Assembly: GCA_039720395.1 (NCBI GenBank)
Contig: CM077828.1
Span: 15,970,264-16,034,263 of the forward strand
DNA from: Liquidambar formosana
Taxonomy: Eukaryota; Streptophyta; Magnoliopsida; Saxifragales; Altingiaceae
Direction of reading: 5' to 3'
Length of the DNA stretch: 64,000 nucleotides
Below the pieces are notes generated by a model. That model saw only the letters and a program-made list of their open reading frames with translations, searched no databases and was not told the DNA's origin. A program made the translations under genes and the position numbers. This document shows positions 45,229 to 60,200 of the stretch, piece by piece. Positions within the stretch are counted from its first letter, which is position 1. Each line of letters begins with the position of its first letter.

Positions 45229-48200
45229 GTATGTATGCCATTTCGCGGTTTGTTTATGGTTTGAATTTTGAACTTCGTTGGTGCTAGGTGGATGGGAACC
45301 TTTGAGTTAGCTGGTGAATGTAGGAAATTCCTGGTTATGTTTTCTTCTAAAACTACAATGTGAGGTCCTAGTTTTGATATTTGAATTAGCATTTTCTTCT
45401 GGGTTCTGCTTGCAGAAATGATATATGTCACATAATCAGTTCTTCTCTGTGTAAGCAATGTTGGGTGCCCGCCCTTCTAATGATGTCAAATTTTTAATAC
45501 ATTCCAGAGCCTTGTTACCATGAAATTGCAGTTATAATTGATATGCTTTATTTTCCAATCGCATGCCAAGTTTATGTTAGTTTCAATTGATGCTTCTGCT
45601 AACTTCAGATGTAATGGTACTTTAATGTAAATCTAATTTGACTCCTATATGTTTAGCTCTGTTATTATAGTCGGGCTTTTACACATTGCTGTAAGTTTAG
45701 TTTTTTTTTTTCTTCATTCATGTATATGCACAGTAGGCACATTTTTTTGAGTCTAAATCCAATTTGATTTCCATGTTGCTTTATATTTGTTTCTGCATCA
45801 TGTGATATTTTTTCATCATCCTTGTCTTTCTTTCTCTTTTATGCCCTGGAAAGAATGCGAACACCCTTTCATTATTTATTTATTGGTTATTTCATATTTT
45901 AATCCAGATCCTTTGAAGAACAGCCCTGAGCATTGTGTACAGAAACCTGAGCAGGTTCGTGCCTCTAGCATAACCTCGGAGAAGGAAACTTCCATTGATT
46001 TGTTTGAAAATAGAACTAATGCTTGCGAAGGGTTTCCAGATTCTGAAGGCGTTTGTGACACCACTTTGAATTTGGACTCGTTATATGACATCGTTCCTGG
46101 GATCCAGCCTTCTGGTTTCATTGAGTGGCATCAGTCTGATGTTCAGAAGTTATCTACATTGCCACTCAATTATTCTAGTTTTCCAAAGTCTGCACAGGCG
46201 TTCATTGATGCCATTAAGAAGAACAGGTCCTGTCAGAAGTTTCTGCGAAATAAGCTGATTCAGATTGAAGCAAGGATTGAGGAGAACAGAAAACTGAAGG
46301 AACGTGTCAAAATCCTTAAAGACTTTCAGATTTCTTGCAGAAAAAGAACTGGGCGAGCTTTATCCCAGAAGAAGGATCCACGGGTCCAATTAATTTCAGC
46401 ACCGAAGTTAGGAGCTTCTAAGGATTCAAAGGTCATTTTCTCAATCACTGTTCCTCACATTAGTTTCAAAATTTTTGGTGTTGAAGGCTTCATAGGCTAT
46501 GTGAGCTTCCATTTAAATTTTTTTTATTAAAATTTTTAAGTAAAATTAAAAGATATATTCATTATATTTGTCATCCGAGAAGAATACAAAATAGATAGTC
46601 AAGCCTAAATTTGACCCAGGATTGCAGTAAAGTGGCAGTACCTGGTAATCTGATTACAGATTGCACAATCCTAATTGTTTCATGTTCCCATTTGAAAATG
46701 CTTAGTTCAGAGATCCAGAAATTTCTTCTCATTCCCATTGAAACTAGCCAAATACACATAACAAGAATGTAAATAGTGAATATAAAAATTCTTATTTTTT
46801 TGATGAAGGTAATTTTATTCACAAAAAAGGGCCAAGACCCATGTACAAAAGTATACCAATAGTATGCCAATGCAAGCAAAAGAGAGAGCTATAAAGCCAA
46901 GGAATCTAAAAAGATTTGGAAGTTCATCCGGTCTTCTAAAATCTCCGGACTGCTCCAACAAAAAAGAAGTCCTATACAAATGTTTTTAAGCTGTACAACA
47001 ATGGACTGAAGGTCATCAAAAGTTCTTTTGTTTCTCTCCCGCCAAATAGACCAAAAAATAGCATGAGGAACTGTACTCCACAGTCCACACTGCCCAACCC
47101 TTCTTGTTTCTACTTCTACATCGCCACGAATCCAACACATTACACAGAGTCTTGGGTATAACCCATTGGACACCGAAAATAGCCAGGCAGCTTGCCCAAA
47201 GCCCAGATGCTGCCTTGCAGTGCAAAAAAAGATGATCGATGGATTCAGGCGCTGCTTTGCACATGACGCAACAGTTAGATAAAGAGAAGCCTCTTGATTG
47301 TAAAGAGTCTAGAGTCAGACACTTTCCCCATGCGGCAGTCCAACTAAGAAATGCAACTTTGAGAGGAACACGAGGATTCCAAATCTGGACAGCTGGAAAC
47401 GAGTTATTTGTAGGAGACGATAAGCTCCTGAACAGAGACTTGACTGAAAACTTCCCGCTAGAATTCATTCCCCAAGTGATAGCGTCTTCAGCCCCCCTAT
47501 CCAACTTTGTGTTATACAAATGCGCAAAGAATAGTTCAACTCCTTCAATTTCCCAATCTTGGAGATTTCTTATGAAGGTGACATTCCAAAAGGGGTTGTC
47601 CCCAACCCAAATCAAGTAATCTGATACCCATCCCTCTTTATTTGTAGCTAGAGTATGAATAAAAGGAAAAGCCTCCATTATCCCCACACCCATTTAGCTG
47701 TCCAGAACTTAACTCTGACACCATTTCCTATTTTGAATTTCACCTTTCTCATAAAAATTCTTATGTAATAGTAGAGCCCACAGGCATGTGTTATATGTGT
47801 GTGTCCTACCCCATGCTATCTTTCCCCATCTTTATCCACTTCCTTGGGAGAAAATTATGGCAGTGGGATTCATTTGGTTTTCTTTTGATCTCTGCCAAGC
47901 GGAAGTTTAATAGTTAGTGGGTTCATTCACCATTCTCTTTATAAGTAATTTTATCTCTTAAACCTTTTTTTCATTTGAGGTGACAGATATATTAGGCATT
48001 TTTAGGGAAAAATGGGCAAGACAATTGTGCTGATAGCAGCAGGAGTAGGAGTAGGAGTTCCCCTAGGATTGTAGTAGAAATTTAATATGTTTACAAATGC
48101 GCATTTGTAAGTACATGTCCAAGTTTTAGGTTTTCTAAGATCGTCGTGTCATTGATTCGTTGCTTGACAGAGACCGTGATCCCTATTGATGTCCATGTTA

Positions 48201-51200
48201 CATAGTTGCATAGTGCATTTGAGTGCATGTTAAAATTCTAATTTTAAACCAATTCAGTCTTGACATGACATCAACCTCACCTGAGCTTGACTTTTTCTGA
48301 TCACCAGCCTTGACCTTTTTTTTTTCTTTTTGGGGGGGGGGGGGGGGTGTAAGTATTTTTAACAAAATTTGGTTTTCCTTGTCCACTTGGGCCTCATTGC
48401 TTAACCATTGTAGCTGGGAGCATATTTTAATCTTGAGCATGTTGATCAATGATCATATTTACAAGGTGGCTTTAGATTCACTTATGTGTTCAGACTTCAG
48501 ATTAATCTTGGTGATATACTTGTGTTTATAGTTTTTTGATGTTTGATGGCTTCATCTTCACATTTGACACATTTGGTTTCTTGCAGGATAATGATAAAAA
48601 GGCCTCTGCTATGTATAATGGCCCAACAGAGAATTCTCATGTTGCTCATTATAGAATGGCGTTGACAAAATTTCCGCTCTCATTACATCGGCAAAAGTGG
48701 TCGAAGGCAGAAAATGAAAATCTTGGAAAGGGTATAAGACAAGAATTTCAAAAGGCATTGCTTGAAAAATCGGTGGATCTATTCAGGTACATTCCTTCAT
48801 ATTATGTAATGATCTGTGTTCCCGTGAAACTCATGATTTAAAATCATGAGCTGGTCATGAAGCACACTCCCTATGCCTTGAGTTTCACCTTCCAACTTAA
48901 TCGGGGGCTGTAATCACACTGATTATGAGTTTTTCCCTGTTTCAAAGAAGGAAAAATTAATCACAATCATTATTAGTTTTTTCTTGTTTCAAAGAAGGGA
49001 AATAATTAGATAGCACCCCTTATATTACCATGTTCAATGCTTAATATTTTTGAGTCATCCATGTTTTCTATTTCACATAATGAGTCAGTCAAACTGATTT
49101 TTGAAGGTGTTGTGAGTATTATGTAGTATATGAGATATTCTAGGCATTTTTAATTCATATGATAGTTCATATCGTAGTAGACTAGTAGGAAAGAGTGTCA
49201 CTCGAAAGCTCTTAAAAAACACTTATGTTGATCATTACTCATTAGAGTGTTAGCCTCTTCAAACAAATGTCAATATTTGTGTCTTGCAACTGCATTTTGT
49301 TCTGAGAATCTTACTATTTTGGTAAACCTCATACTTCAGACTACACAAAAACTTTGAAGACTGAAGAAGTAACTTCAGAGATTGAACTATAGGATGTTTA
49401 TGATGACAATGCCATCAATGCAGACACTAGAATGAAGGGTTGCAAAACCAACCTGGATCATGGTCAAGATAATAGGGTCTATTATTATCTTATTATTTTT
49501 GTTATCAAAATATATTTTTTTTACCAATAATAATAGAGTTCAATATTGTATTCTTTGTCTAGAGGTCCTGCAAAAAAATGGCGATAAAAAGTCATGGAAC
49601 TTTGAAAAAAAATTATACAGTTACAGATAAAAGAATGAAAGGGATCTTGGGTATATAGTTAACTGGGGATAGCTATAGTTATTCCTATAGCTACAGTGAG
49701 AGAGTGAATGAGCAAGGGTTGTAGAGTTGTAGGGAGCTAGACAAGTTGTACCTGAATGAGCAAAAGTGGCAATATGAGTAAATATTGGCTGTGGTTTCTG
49801 TAAAAAGGAGTGATATTCCTTGTGAGAGAGGATGTTGAGTCACTAGCAAGGGGTAATTGGCTGAGATGTGGGATATGAGAAAGTAGAAGTTGAAGCAGGG
49901 GAGAAAGATGACGTAGAAGATTTTAGTTGTAAGAGAAGAATTTGACATTTTAAGAGGCCATCTCTTATACTTGTTTGACTAATATTAAGGTTTGGTGAAA
50001 ATTATATCCCTTTTAAGCTGCATCATGCTGAAACACTCTATCTCAGGATGGAACGTAGTTACTGCTCATACCCATGAATGATTATTATCCAAACCTTTAG
50101 TGAAAAGATCTCCAAGTTGATCAATCGATTTTTCGTAGACTATATCTTTTTACTCATCACCTAAACTTTAAGAAAGTGTCAATCCAATTAATATGTGTGG
50201 TTCTCGTAAATTATGGGATTTCTTGTTATATATATATATATATGTATGTATATATGTACATAAAATTTATAAGCACGAAGTGGGAGTGGGGGTTGGGTTG
50301 GAGCTAAGAGTGGGGGCAGGGAAGGGAGGTACATATAAGAGTCAAAAGCTTTGGGGTGTATAGGAAGTGTTTGTGTAATCTATATGTGTGTGTGTGTGTG
50401 TGTGTGTGTGATGTGTTACCTAATATAATGGGTGAAATTGTAAAGAATATTTATTTATTTTATTTTTTAACTTAGCAGAAATATAGAAGAATTCAAGAAA
50501 GAAATTTGTGTGAGGAATGAGTGTGTTCTTATGAGAAGCTACACTAATGTAGAGAAGGAGAAAAAGCATCACATTTCCAACATTTTTTTAGCAAACCATT
50601 GAGTATTGAAATGGGACTATTGATATGATTTCTGCCTGAAATTTAGGAACATAATTGGGAATTAGATTAAAGTTAAAGGGAGGCAACCATACAAAAAAAA
50701 GAGCCATTAATTTAATTTGTCAAAAGATATCTTACCTTTCATATACTTATCAATTTCTAAAATTTTAGTCCCTCCGTCCCACAAAGATAGGCCACATTTG
50801 TTACTTTTTTGGTCCCAAAATGTTTGTCCCTTTTGAAAAGTCAATTCATATTTTTTTTGAATTTCCTACACTACCCTTTGTTATTTCAATAATTACTTTC
50901 AACACAAAACCCAATAAAAAGTAGGAGAGGGTAATTTTGGAAAAATAGAGTTTAATAAAGGACAAGTCAATGAAATGATTTTTTTTTCTTAAACTGCGTG
51001 TTTTGTCAAACATGGCCTAACTTTGTGGGACGGAGGGAGTATCATATTATCAACCTGACTAGTAAAGACTATTTAGTTTACTGGGTGCTTCAGTCTTTGA
51101 CGTTTGCCTTGATAATATCTCCTCAATTGTGCCGTTTCTTGATCCATCTCACTACTTAATTCCATGCACCTTTAAGCCAAGAACTTTTACTCTGATACCA

Positions 51201-54200
51201 AAATTGATGGGGACAGCCCTTAAGGTATAGAGTGAGGTTGACTACTATCGAACATAGGTGGGCTAAGCCTTTTCTTAGATTTTGTGAAAGGAATGGTGGT
51301 ATTAGGATTTATGGATGGAATAAGAGTTGATTTGGTTAAGGTTTAAAGGTGAATATCGGGTGAAATCAAAAGAGAAAATGTTGCTGGAAATTCTGGACAG
51401 AATGGGTAGTTTAAAGTTTTTCAATGGTAAAGTGTATAGAAAAGTAAACAAGGGTTTTAGGGTTGAAATTTTGGCTAAGAAAGGGTTGATTGTGGGTGGT
51501 CAAACAAAAAAAGAAAAAAGAGTACAGCAGTGCTATAAATAAAATTATAGTAGTAGTAGAAAATAACCTTGGAGTCTTACTAAGGGTTTCTAGGGTTCTC
51601 ACCTAAAAGAAAATAAATAGAATCTCACCATTGATTAAATTCAAAGCTGCAGAAATTGCTCTTTAATCAATTGTTATTATTGTGTTTACAAGCCTTGCTT
51701 ATATAGAGAAAACAAAAAGGCCTACTATCTAAATTTTACTATTCAAAATAGGACTTTTACTTATTAAATTGGAACTCCTACTAAAAATAATTAAAAGACT
51801 TATTAGTAAGTATATAAGACTCAAACTTTGGGAAATAGAAGCTCTTTAAAAAATTGAAATTTTAAGGAAATAAACACTTTTAGACAATAAAAAGTCCAAA
51901 TGCCTATTATAACCAAGTGCTTATTAACTTGGCTACCTAACAAACCCAATTCTATAAAATTATTAAAATACCCTGTTATCGAATTTTCACATTTCTTCAA
52001 TTTCAAGGAGGCTTGAACCAACATGGCTTGACCATACCCTCAAGATATGTACTTCTCTTCATGGGGTACCTATTTTGGGACAATTGCCCCATTGGTAGGG
52101 CCCACATGACCTTTGCAAATTTTTTAAATTTCGTCTGCATCATGTAATCTCACATGCTTTTTAATAAATTGATCTAGATGAAAGACGTTCTTTTGTTCAT
52201 ATCTGGATAATGTCGCTTTGAAATTTATTGATCTGATGCATATATATTTGACAGTGGTTCAGAGGGTTCTTCTGGGGATTCAAATGATATTGACAACATC
52301 ATTTCATCAATTAAGGATCTTGAAATCACTCCTGAAAGTATTAGATTGTTTCTGCCTAAGGTTGATTGGAAGAAATTTGCATCCATCTACATCAAGGGTC
52401 GTTCTGGGGCAGAATGTGAAGCGAGGTAGCTGCTTGCTTTCTTATCAATTTAATTTTATTATTTAGATTAATTTTTTAAAGCTTTTATGTATTTTGTATT
52501 TGAGTTGTTGTTTAGCTTATGTATGAAATTTGTAAATAGAGAATACAATTGCAAGTTCAGAGTTGTAAATAGATTTATATTTATCAAATGATATATAAAA
52601 TAAGACTTAAATTTAACTGAACTCAGTTTATTCGTCAATTTTTTATTTTATTTTATTTTAAAAACTAAACTCAGTTGAGCAAGATCGTAAGTGGGCCCCA
52701 TCTTGAAACTGAATAGATTTTTGAAGCCTTATGAGGACCTGCATCATTCCGTCTTTTATTTGTTTTAAATTTGTGAAGAAGTATTAGTGCTGGCATTTAG
52801 AAGAAGTATTAGTGTTGTTGATATCATGGCTATCGTCTTTTGGATAAGAAGAAAGGCAGAATTACTTGGTCAACATTTAGAGGCCTGTTCATGGTTTTGA
52901 ATGAAAAGCAAAATACTCTATTGTGCTGGCATTTTGCTACTTTTCTACTTGATAGATATGAGGATGTTAAAGCTTAACTTACTGGTTAAATATTTCGAGG
53001 GTCCCAGGCTCCCACTAACATTATTGTTTTAGAATCTGGAAAACCTGTCTAATGTTGATGGTGGGGTTTTTAATATTTGTTTCTTCTAGATTTCTAGATT
53101 CTAGATTCAGATTCATTCTATTTCTGATCTCACATCTGTGCAGTTCTTATCTACATTTTTGTGTTTATTGATTTTCTGTGAAGTCTATGTCTTTCGAGCA
53201 AAGGTAGCACAGACATCTATGATGACCACCATCACAGACACCTTTACCATTATTAGATTTGAATAAAATCGCAAGGTTAAAGCAGGTCATTCAGGTGGGG
53301 CCCTTGTATGACATATTGACATGTGCTTTACTCAAAATCTTGGTGCTAAATGCATCAGTGATAGCAGTCATCATAGGTGTTTGTGATGCATTCATTTTCT
53401 AATGCTTTCTGAACCACAATACTACAGACATGGATTGCTTTGTTTGCATCCTTATAGCTTAATATATTTGGCTGATCCTTGTAGGTGGTTGAACTTTGAA
53501 GATCCATTAATTAATCACAATCCGTGGACTAAGATGGAGGATAAGAATCTTTTGTTTATCGTCCAACAAAGGGGAATCAATAACTGGATTGATATTTCAG
53601 TATCATTGGGGAGTAACAGGACCCCATTTCAGTGCTTGGCTCGATATCAAAGGAGCTTAAATGCTTCCATATTGAAAAGTGAGTGGACTGATGATGAGGA
53701 TAATCAACTTCGCACTGCTGTAGAAGCTTTTGGTGAGGGTAATTGGCAGCTCATAGCTTCTAATTTGGAAGGACGGACTGGTACCCAATGCTCTAATAGG
53801 TCAGTTAGCTGTCTCAACTCTCAACTATTATTTGAGTTCGTATTTAATTCCATCTAATTAATTGATGTAGCGCATCATTAATGTAGCAAAAATTTATTTT
53901 TGTGCATCTGTGCTGTAATTCTCCTGTTGAAGAAAGAGCTCTGAAGCTCTTGTATAGAAAATCTACGAGTTATTATGCTTTATCTTGCAGCCTTTTTAAG
54001 GACATAGGACTTGATTTAATATAGATTTCCTTATATTATGTTGGATTTTCACTAGGGTACCATAATTGGTTTGGTGGTATAGACCTCATCAAATATGATT
54101 AGAATAGTTTGAACCAGAGAGAACCTTATGCACCGAACTACCCGTGCCCCTGTCCTTGACTTATGTATCTGTCATATGACATATAAAAGTTGTCATACAT

Positions 54201-57200
54201 GACACTTGGTTTCTGAGAATAAGATAAGCGTTGTGCATGGGAGGTGTAAGTAATATCTGAGATGTTTATCAGTCCAGTAATGTATTCTATTAGTGGTCTT
54301 TTCTCGGTAAGTAGTTAGTGATCTAACTTTCTTGGGAATGTCATGAGGGCGTATATACAACTAATAGTTTTTATGAACACTCTTGGAGATGCATTATGGG
54401 GCATAAATACTTTCATATATCTTAGTTTAACATTAGAGGAAGTGGAATTCTTGAAGAACTCCCCACTTGATGAGACTTGAGAGAAACTTCTCACCTTTCA
54501 CCCTCAACACATTTCTACCCTTCTTGAATGAGTTTTCTTTTTTCTTTTCTCTCCCCCCCCCTCTCTCTCTCTCTCTTCTAATAAGACTTAAATTGTATTT
54601 ACTAAAAAGGCCTGCGGCATTATATGTCTTTACAAGCTAATAAACCAAATTCCTTATGGCATTCTGTAATTAAAAGCAAGTATGGTATTCAAGCTAATGG
54701 GTGGGATTCTCATGTGGTGAGAGGAATTATAATGTACTTGGAAGTTCTTTCCATATTTTGATTCACCTTGACGATTTGATCAAACCCATCAAAGGCACAA
54801 TCTTCAAGAACATCTTTGAGCTAGGGCCCATGGAGTATTTTTAAATCATATTATGAGTATTTTATTTGTTACTGTTTTGTTTTCTATTTTTGGAAGTTTT
54901 AAGGGTTTTAGAAGAGAATTTGAGTCCTAATATGTTCCTATAGTTGGTGTTAAATTTTTAAAAAGGGTACCTTGTTTTTAGGTTATACGAAGCCTAAAAT
55001 TATGGCTTATTGGTGTAAGAGAGGAGCATAGTCGAAGATGAATAAAGGTTGAAAGAAATTGAAAGATATCTCTCTCTCTCTCTCTCTCTCTTTCTCTATT
55101 AAGTTATCAACTTAAGAGCATAAACTATCATGTGGAGGGCCTAAACAGGTATATGAAGTCCTATCAAATTTTATATTTAACCGATATGGGATGTGGTACT
55201 TTCCAACACTCCCCCTCACGTGTAGACTTAATGACAAGAATGGGCTTGTCATGTGGACAACAATGATGGGTTGGGCTCACAAACGTAACCCTAATGACCC
55301 AAGGGTGCACATGCTCAGATACCATACTAAGTTTCTGACCCAAATGCTTAAGCTATTCGGTGGAGGCCCAAACAGATATATAAAGTTATATAAAATATTA
55401 TATTTAACCGATGTAGGATGTGGTACTTTCCAACGCTTTTTTTTTTTTTTTTGAACAGTAACAATGAGGATATTATTAATAATAAAAAGAAAGATAACAA
55501 ATGAGGGACAAGAAGTCCACCAAAGCCAAAAACACACCAACAGGAAAAAAAAAAAAAAAAAAGAAGGGAAGCCTATAAAACTAGCTACAAAAAGCCTTCT
55601 AATCAGATTTCAAAACAAAAAAAGGAACAACATTAAATTCTTTAGAGGACGAAGCCCAAAAGGAACCTAGGAAGTGCACTTCTATCCCATAAATCATCTA
55701 AAGATGTTTCTCGATCCTCAAAAATCCTTGCATTCCTCTCTAGGGGTGCAAGCAAACCGACCAAACCGGCCAAACCGGACCGGACCGGACCGAACCGAAT
55801 TATCGGTTTTTGGTCGGTTTTTTATCTAACATTGGGCAGTTCGGTTTAAGTTTTCATGTTTTTTTCGGTTCCGGTTCGGTGTCGGTTTAGGGAAAAACCG
55901 GACCGATTAAACCGAACCGAACCGATTTAATATGTTATATTTAATACTGAAACGACGTCGTTTAGCCTTAGTATATATACACATTTACAAACCCTAAATC
56001 CCTATTCCCATTTCATTCGATCACCCCAATCCCTTACCATGCCTTAGCGCCGTCGACCCTTCCCTCTGTTTCTCACATTCCGGCGCACCACATCGACGAT
56101 GGCGAGCGACGTCTTCAGGTTTGCTCTCTTCTAAACCTTCATTCTCTTTTCTTCTTTCTCCTTCTCACTCTCTCTCTCTCTAGATATATATATATATATA
56201 TATATACATCCCCTAACCTCTCGTTCTATTTCAATCACAGGCATCTGTCGCCGTCAAGCCCTAATTCATGGTTCTCTTTCGATCAAAGGTCACATATGTT
56301 GGCGTCAAGCCTATACAGCCTAACCCTAGTTCCTATTTCAGGTTTTCTCACTCTCTCATCTATCTTTCTCTCGATCTCCCCTCATTTCTCTTGCTCTTGG
56401 TTGTTTGTTATTTTTTTTTTTTCTGGTTCTCTGTTTCTCTGTATGCCCAAAAAATAAGCAAAAAAAGGGGCCAAAATAAATTTTGGAAGGAACCGAAAAC
56501 CAACCAAACCGCACCAGATACCAATTTGGTCAGTGTATCATGTGTTCTATTGGTGTTGGTGCAGTTTCGGTTTGGACTATAGGGAAACCGAAATGATCGG
56601 TTTCGTGGAAAAACACCCTAAAACCGCCCAAACCTGCACCGACTTGCACCCCTATTCCTCTCAATCCAAGGAACCCAAAAGACAGCCAAGAAAGCACAAT
56701 GCCACAAGATTTTCGCCTTCTTGCTCCTCCTGAAGCCCAACAAATCAACGAGAAATAAACCTTCAAGACCTCCTGGCATCACCCAAAGCTCAAAACCCAA
56801 GCTAAACAGGTTTAGCCACAACTGAGAAGCCGACCGGACAATGTAAAAAGAGATGGTCAATTGGCTCCACCGCCCTTCTACACATAATACACCACTGAGG
56901 ACTCACAACAAGAGAAGGGCTCCTCCTTTGATACCTATCATTGGTGTTAATTCTCTTGTGAACTAAGGTCCAAGCAAAGAACTTAAATTTAAAGGGCACT
57001 TTGGCTTTCCAAATTAAGTCAAACTGGGAAAGTGGGAGAAGAAACATGATTCTCAATTAATATTTCAAAATAAGACTTACAAGAAAAAACTCTAGAAGAA
57101 TCGGCAGACCAAATTCTCCTATTAGGAATGTGCAATCTCAAAGAAAAGCTATCTAGCAACAACAACAAAGATGCCAACTCTAGACTTTCTTTCTCATTGA

Positions 57201-60200
57201 GATTTCGAAAAAATTTGAAAACCCAGCCAGAATAATGAGACTCGGAAGAAACCAAAGAAAAAATAGAGACATTATGAGACAGAGGGAGTCTATACAAGAA
57301 CAAAAAGGAGCATCACCTCTCCAATGGTCTTCCCAAAAACACATTGGAACCAATTTCCCACTAACAAAGAAGTTTACTCCAAAAACCGATGCAAACCTTG
57401 AGAAATAAACTTCCAAGGACATCTGGTTGAAGCCTCAGGACAAGATTGAGCGTCCCACCCTTTCGCCTTTACACCATACTTACTACTAATTATAGCATGC
57501 CACAAAGAGCCCCTCTCAAGAGGAAACCTCCATAACCAATTGGTAGTTAGAGCAACATTTCTATCCAAAATATTTTCAAAGCTAGCCCCCTTGAGACTTA
57601 GGTCTAGACACAACCTCCCACAAGTCCCACTTAACCAAATGATCATTCTTGCCCTCACCACTTCCTTCCCATAAAAAATCCCTCATCAACTTCTCTAACA
57701 ACCTAGCAATCGCAACCAGAATCCTTAAAAGAGATAAATAATTAGTGGGAATGCTTAACAAAACTGATTGAAACAACACCAATCTCCTACCCTTGGAAAT
57801 AAGAGCCCTCTTCCATCCATTCAACCTCTTCTTAACTCTATCAATAACTGGACTCTAGAAAGACTCAGAATAAGGATTCCCCCCTAAAGGGAAACCTAAA
57901 TAAATGAAATGCCACTTACCAACAAAACATCCAATCTAATCAGCCAATCTTTGAACTTCCTCACGCTCACAATTAATTCCCACAATAGTACACGTGCCCA
58001 TATTAACTTTAAGGCCCAAGACCAACTCAAAAACCTTAAGAATATATAGAATATGTGAAAACTTGAGCTCATCTCCCGAGGAGAAAAATAAGGTATCATC
58101 CGCAAATTGCAAATGAGAAACAAAAACCTTATCCTTACCAATCACAAATCTATCAAACAACCCAACCTCTTTAGCTCTATCCACAAGTCTCCCCAGCACA
58201 TCTGCAACTATAGTAAACAAAAAAGGAGATAAAGGTTCTCCCTATCTCAACCCCCTTGACTGCCATAAGGAATTTCCTAGTTTGCTATTAACAATCACTA
58301 AAAAATTGGTGGTGGACAAATAACCATAAATCCACTTCTTCCATCTTTCTCCCAAACCCTTCTTGTTTAACACAAAATCCAAAAAATCACAATCAAGACA
58401 AGAATGACTTGTCACATAGACAACAAAGACAAGCTCACGAACGAAACAGCCTAAGAACGACATGCTGTAATACCATGTTAAGTTTCCAACCTAATAGCAT
58501 AAGCTATTAAGTGGGGGGCCCAAATAGGATACGAAGCCATGTCAAATTCAATATTTAGACAATGTGGGATGTGAGACTTCCCAATATTCTCCCTCACATG
58601 CAAGCCTAACAAGAGAAGAATGGGCCTGTCACGTGGACAACGAAAACATGCTCGGAAACATAAAGTGGCTCAAGAATGACATGCTTGGATACTATGTTAA
58701 GTTTTCAACCTGGTACCCTAAGTTGTTAGGTGAGGCCCAAACAAGTGTATGAAGTCATATCAAATTTTTTATTTAAACAATGTAGGATGTGGTACCTTTT
58801 TTTTTTTGTTTTTTGCTGCGAAGTACATAAAAAAACCAACCAAACAACCAAAAGGACAAAACAAAACAACAACAAAAAAACCAGAAGGGGACTAGCACAA
58901 ATCTGCAAGGCAGGCCGCCATAACCGGGGCGGGAAGAGAGTCTGCACCAAGAAAACTTGAGAAGTCCAAGCTGAGTGCCCACCTTGCCATGGCGTGAGCA
59001 GCTCCATTAGCCATTCTAGGAATTTTTCAAAAAGTGACAGTTAAATTGTGTCAAACCAAGATGTATGTCCGAGATGATGACTTCATAATGCCATGGGGCA
59101 TCCACTGATGGGGAGAACAGGTTAATGATGGACTTGGCATCCCCTTCATCCCATATCATGTTCCACATTTTATCCCTAGCCGTTAACACAGCTAATCTGG
59201 CTGCTTTGGCCTCTGCCACCGTTGGGTCCACCCCATCAGAAATGTGAGAAGAGACCCCCAAAAATTCACCATTATGGTTGCGGGCCACAACAGCAACACA
59301 CCACCTTGTGGGACCGACTGCCACATCAAAATTCAACTTCACAAAGTCGGTAGGGGGGGCGATCACAACTACTCGAAGAGGATGATGTATGTAAAGGGTG
59401 GACACCATCTGGGTGAGCTAGAGATGGGTTGCCCGGGGCCAAAAATTCAGGTCGTCTTAGTTTCAATATCCATAACCATTTCATTAGGAGATACAGTACT
59501 ACCTTCAAAGATCACCATATTTCTATGCTTCCAAATTGTTTGATACCAAAACGCTGCCCAAACAAGAAATTCAAGCTCATTAGTGAGTTGTATATTTAAT
59601 TCCAAGGAGGGGTTCAAAATGGCTTTGCACCAGTCGAGCATATCAAAATTCTGAAAATAGTCTGTTCTAAGTCCCCATCTTACAAACCAAACAGACCTAG
59701 CAATGGGACATTGGAAGAAAAGGTGTACTGGCGTTTCAATTTCAGAATTGCACAAGGGGCAATAGGGGTCATCGATTTGAAAATGAATAGCAAGTGAACC
59801 TCTCGTAGGTAATGCCCCAAAAAGAGTCCTCCATAGTAGAGTCTTTTGCCTAGCATGAAGCTTAGATTTCCATAGTTTCTTCCAAACTGCCTCTTTTGAA
59901 CTTGGAACCTGACCCCATCTTATTTTTTGGTCAATAAAGTAGGATGTGGTACTTTCCAACACTCCATCTCACGTATAGGCCTAACAAAATGAGAATAGGC
60001 TTGCCACGTAGACAACAAAGACATGTTTACAAACAGAAACGGTCCAAGAACAACATACATTGATATGATGTTAAGTTTCCAATCTAAAAGCCTAAATTAT
60101 TAGGTGGAGGGCTTAAGTAGTTGTATTAAGTCACTAAACAGTTATATGAAGTCATATCAAATTTTATCTTTAACCGATGTGGGATGTGAGACTTTCCAAC

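Larger units (their letters stand above)
48787..52254 (+). other. Intron 3 of MYB4R1
   Basis: 3.5 kb. It holds a GT microsatellite (50385-50410), a Stowaway MITE (50768-51039) and an LTR/PBS relic (51041-52082). No other gene is seen. Confidence 0.8.
55437..58387 (-). mobile_element. LINE A, 5'-truncated, with nested hAT element
   Basis: The minus strand starts inside RT (DFLDFVLNKKGLGERWKKW, then GEPLSPFLFTIVADVLGRL, LQFADDTLFF with the RT Asp pair), goes on through LNGWKRALISKGGR-like, SLWHAIISSKYG and zf-RVT (WCIMCRRAVEPIDHLFLHC), and ends in a long A tract (plus-strand T run at 55437-55452). Several frameshifts and stops make it dead. A hAT element sits at 55741-56654. It lies within a TRIM repeat; a clean TSD was not found. 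Confidence 0.85.
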
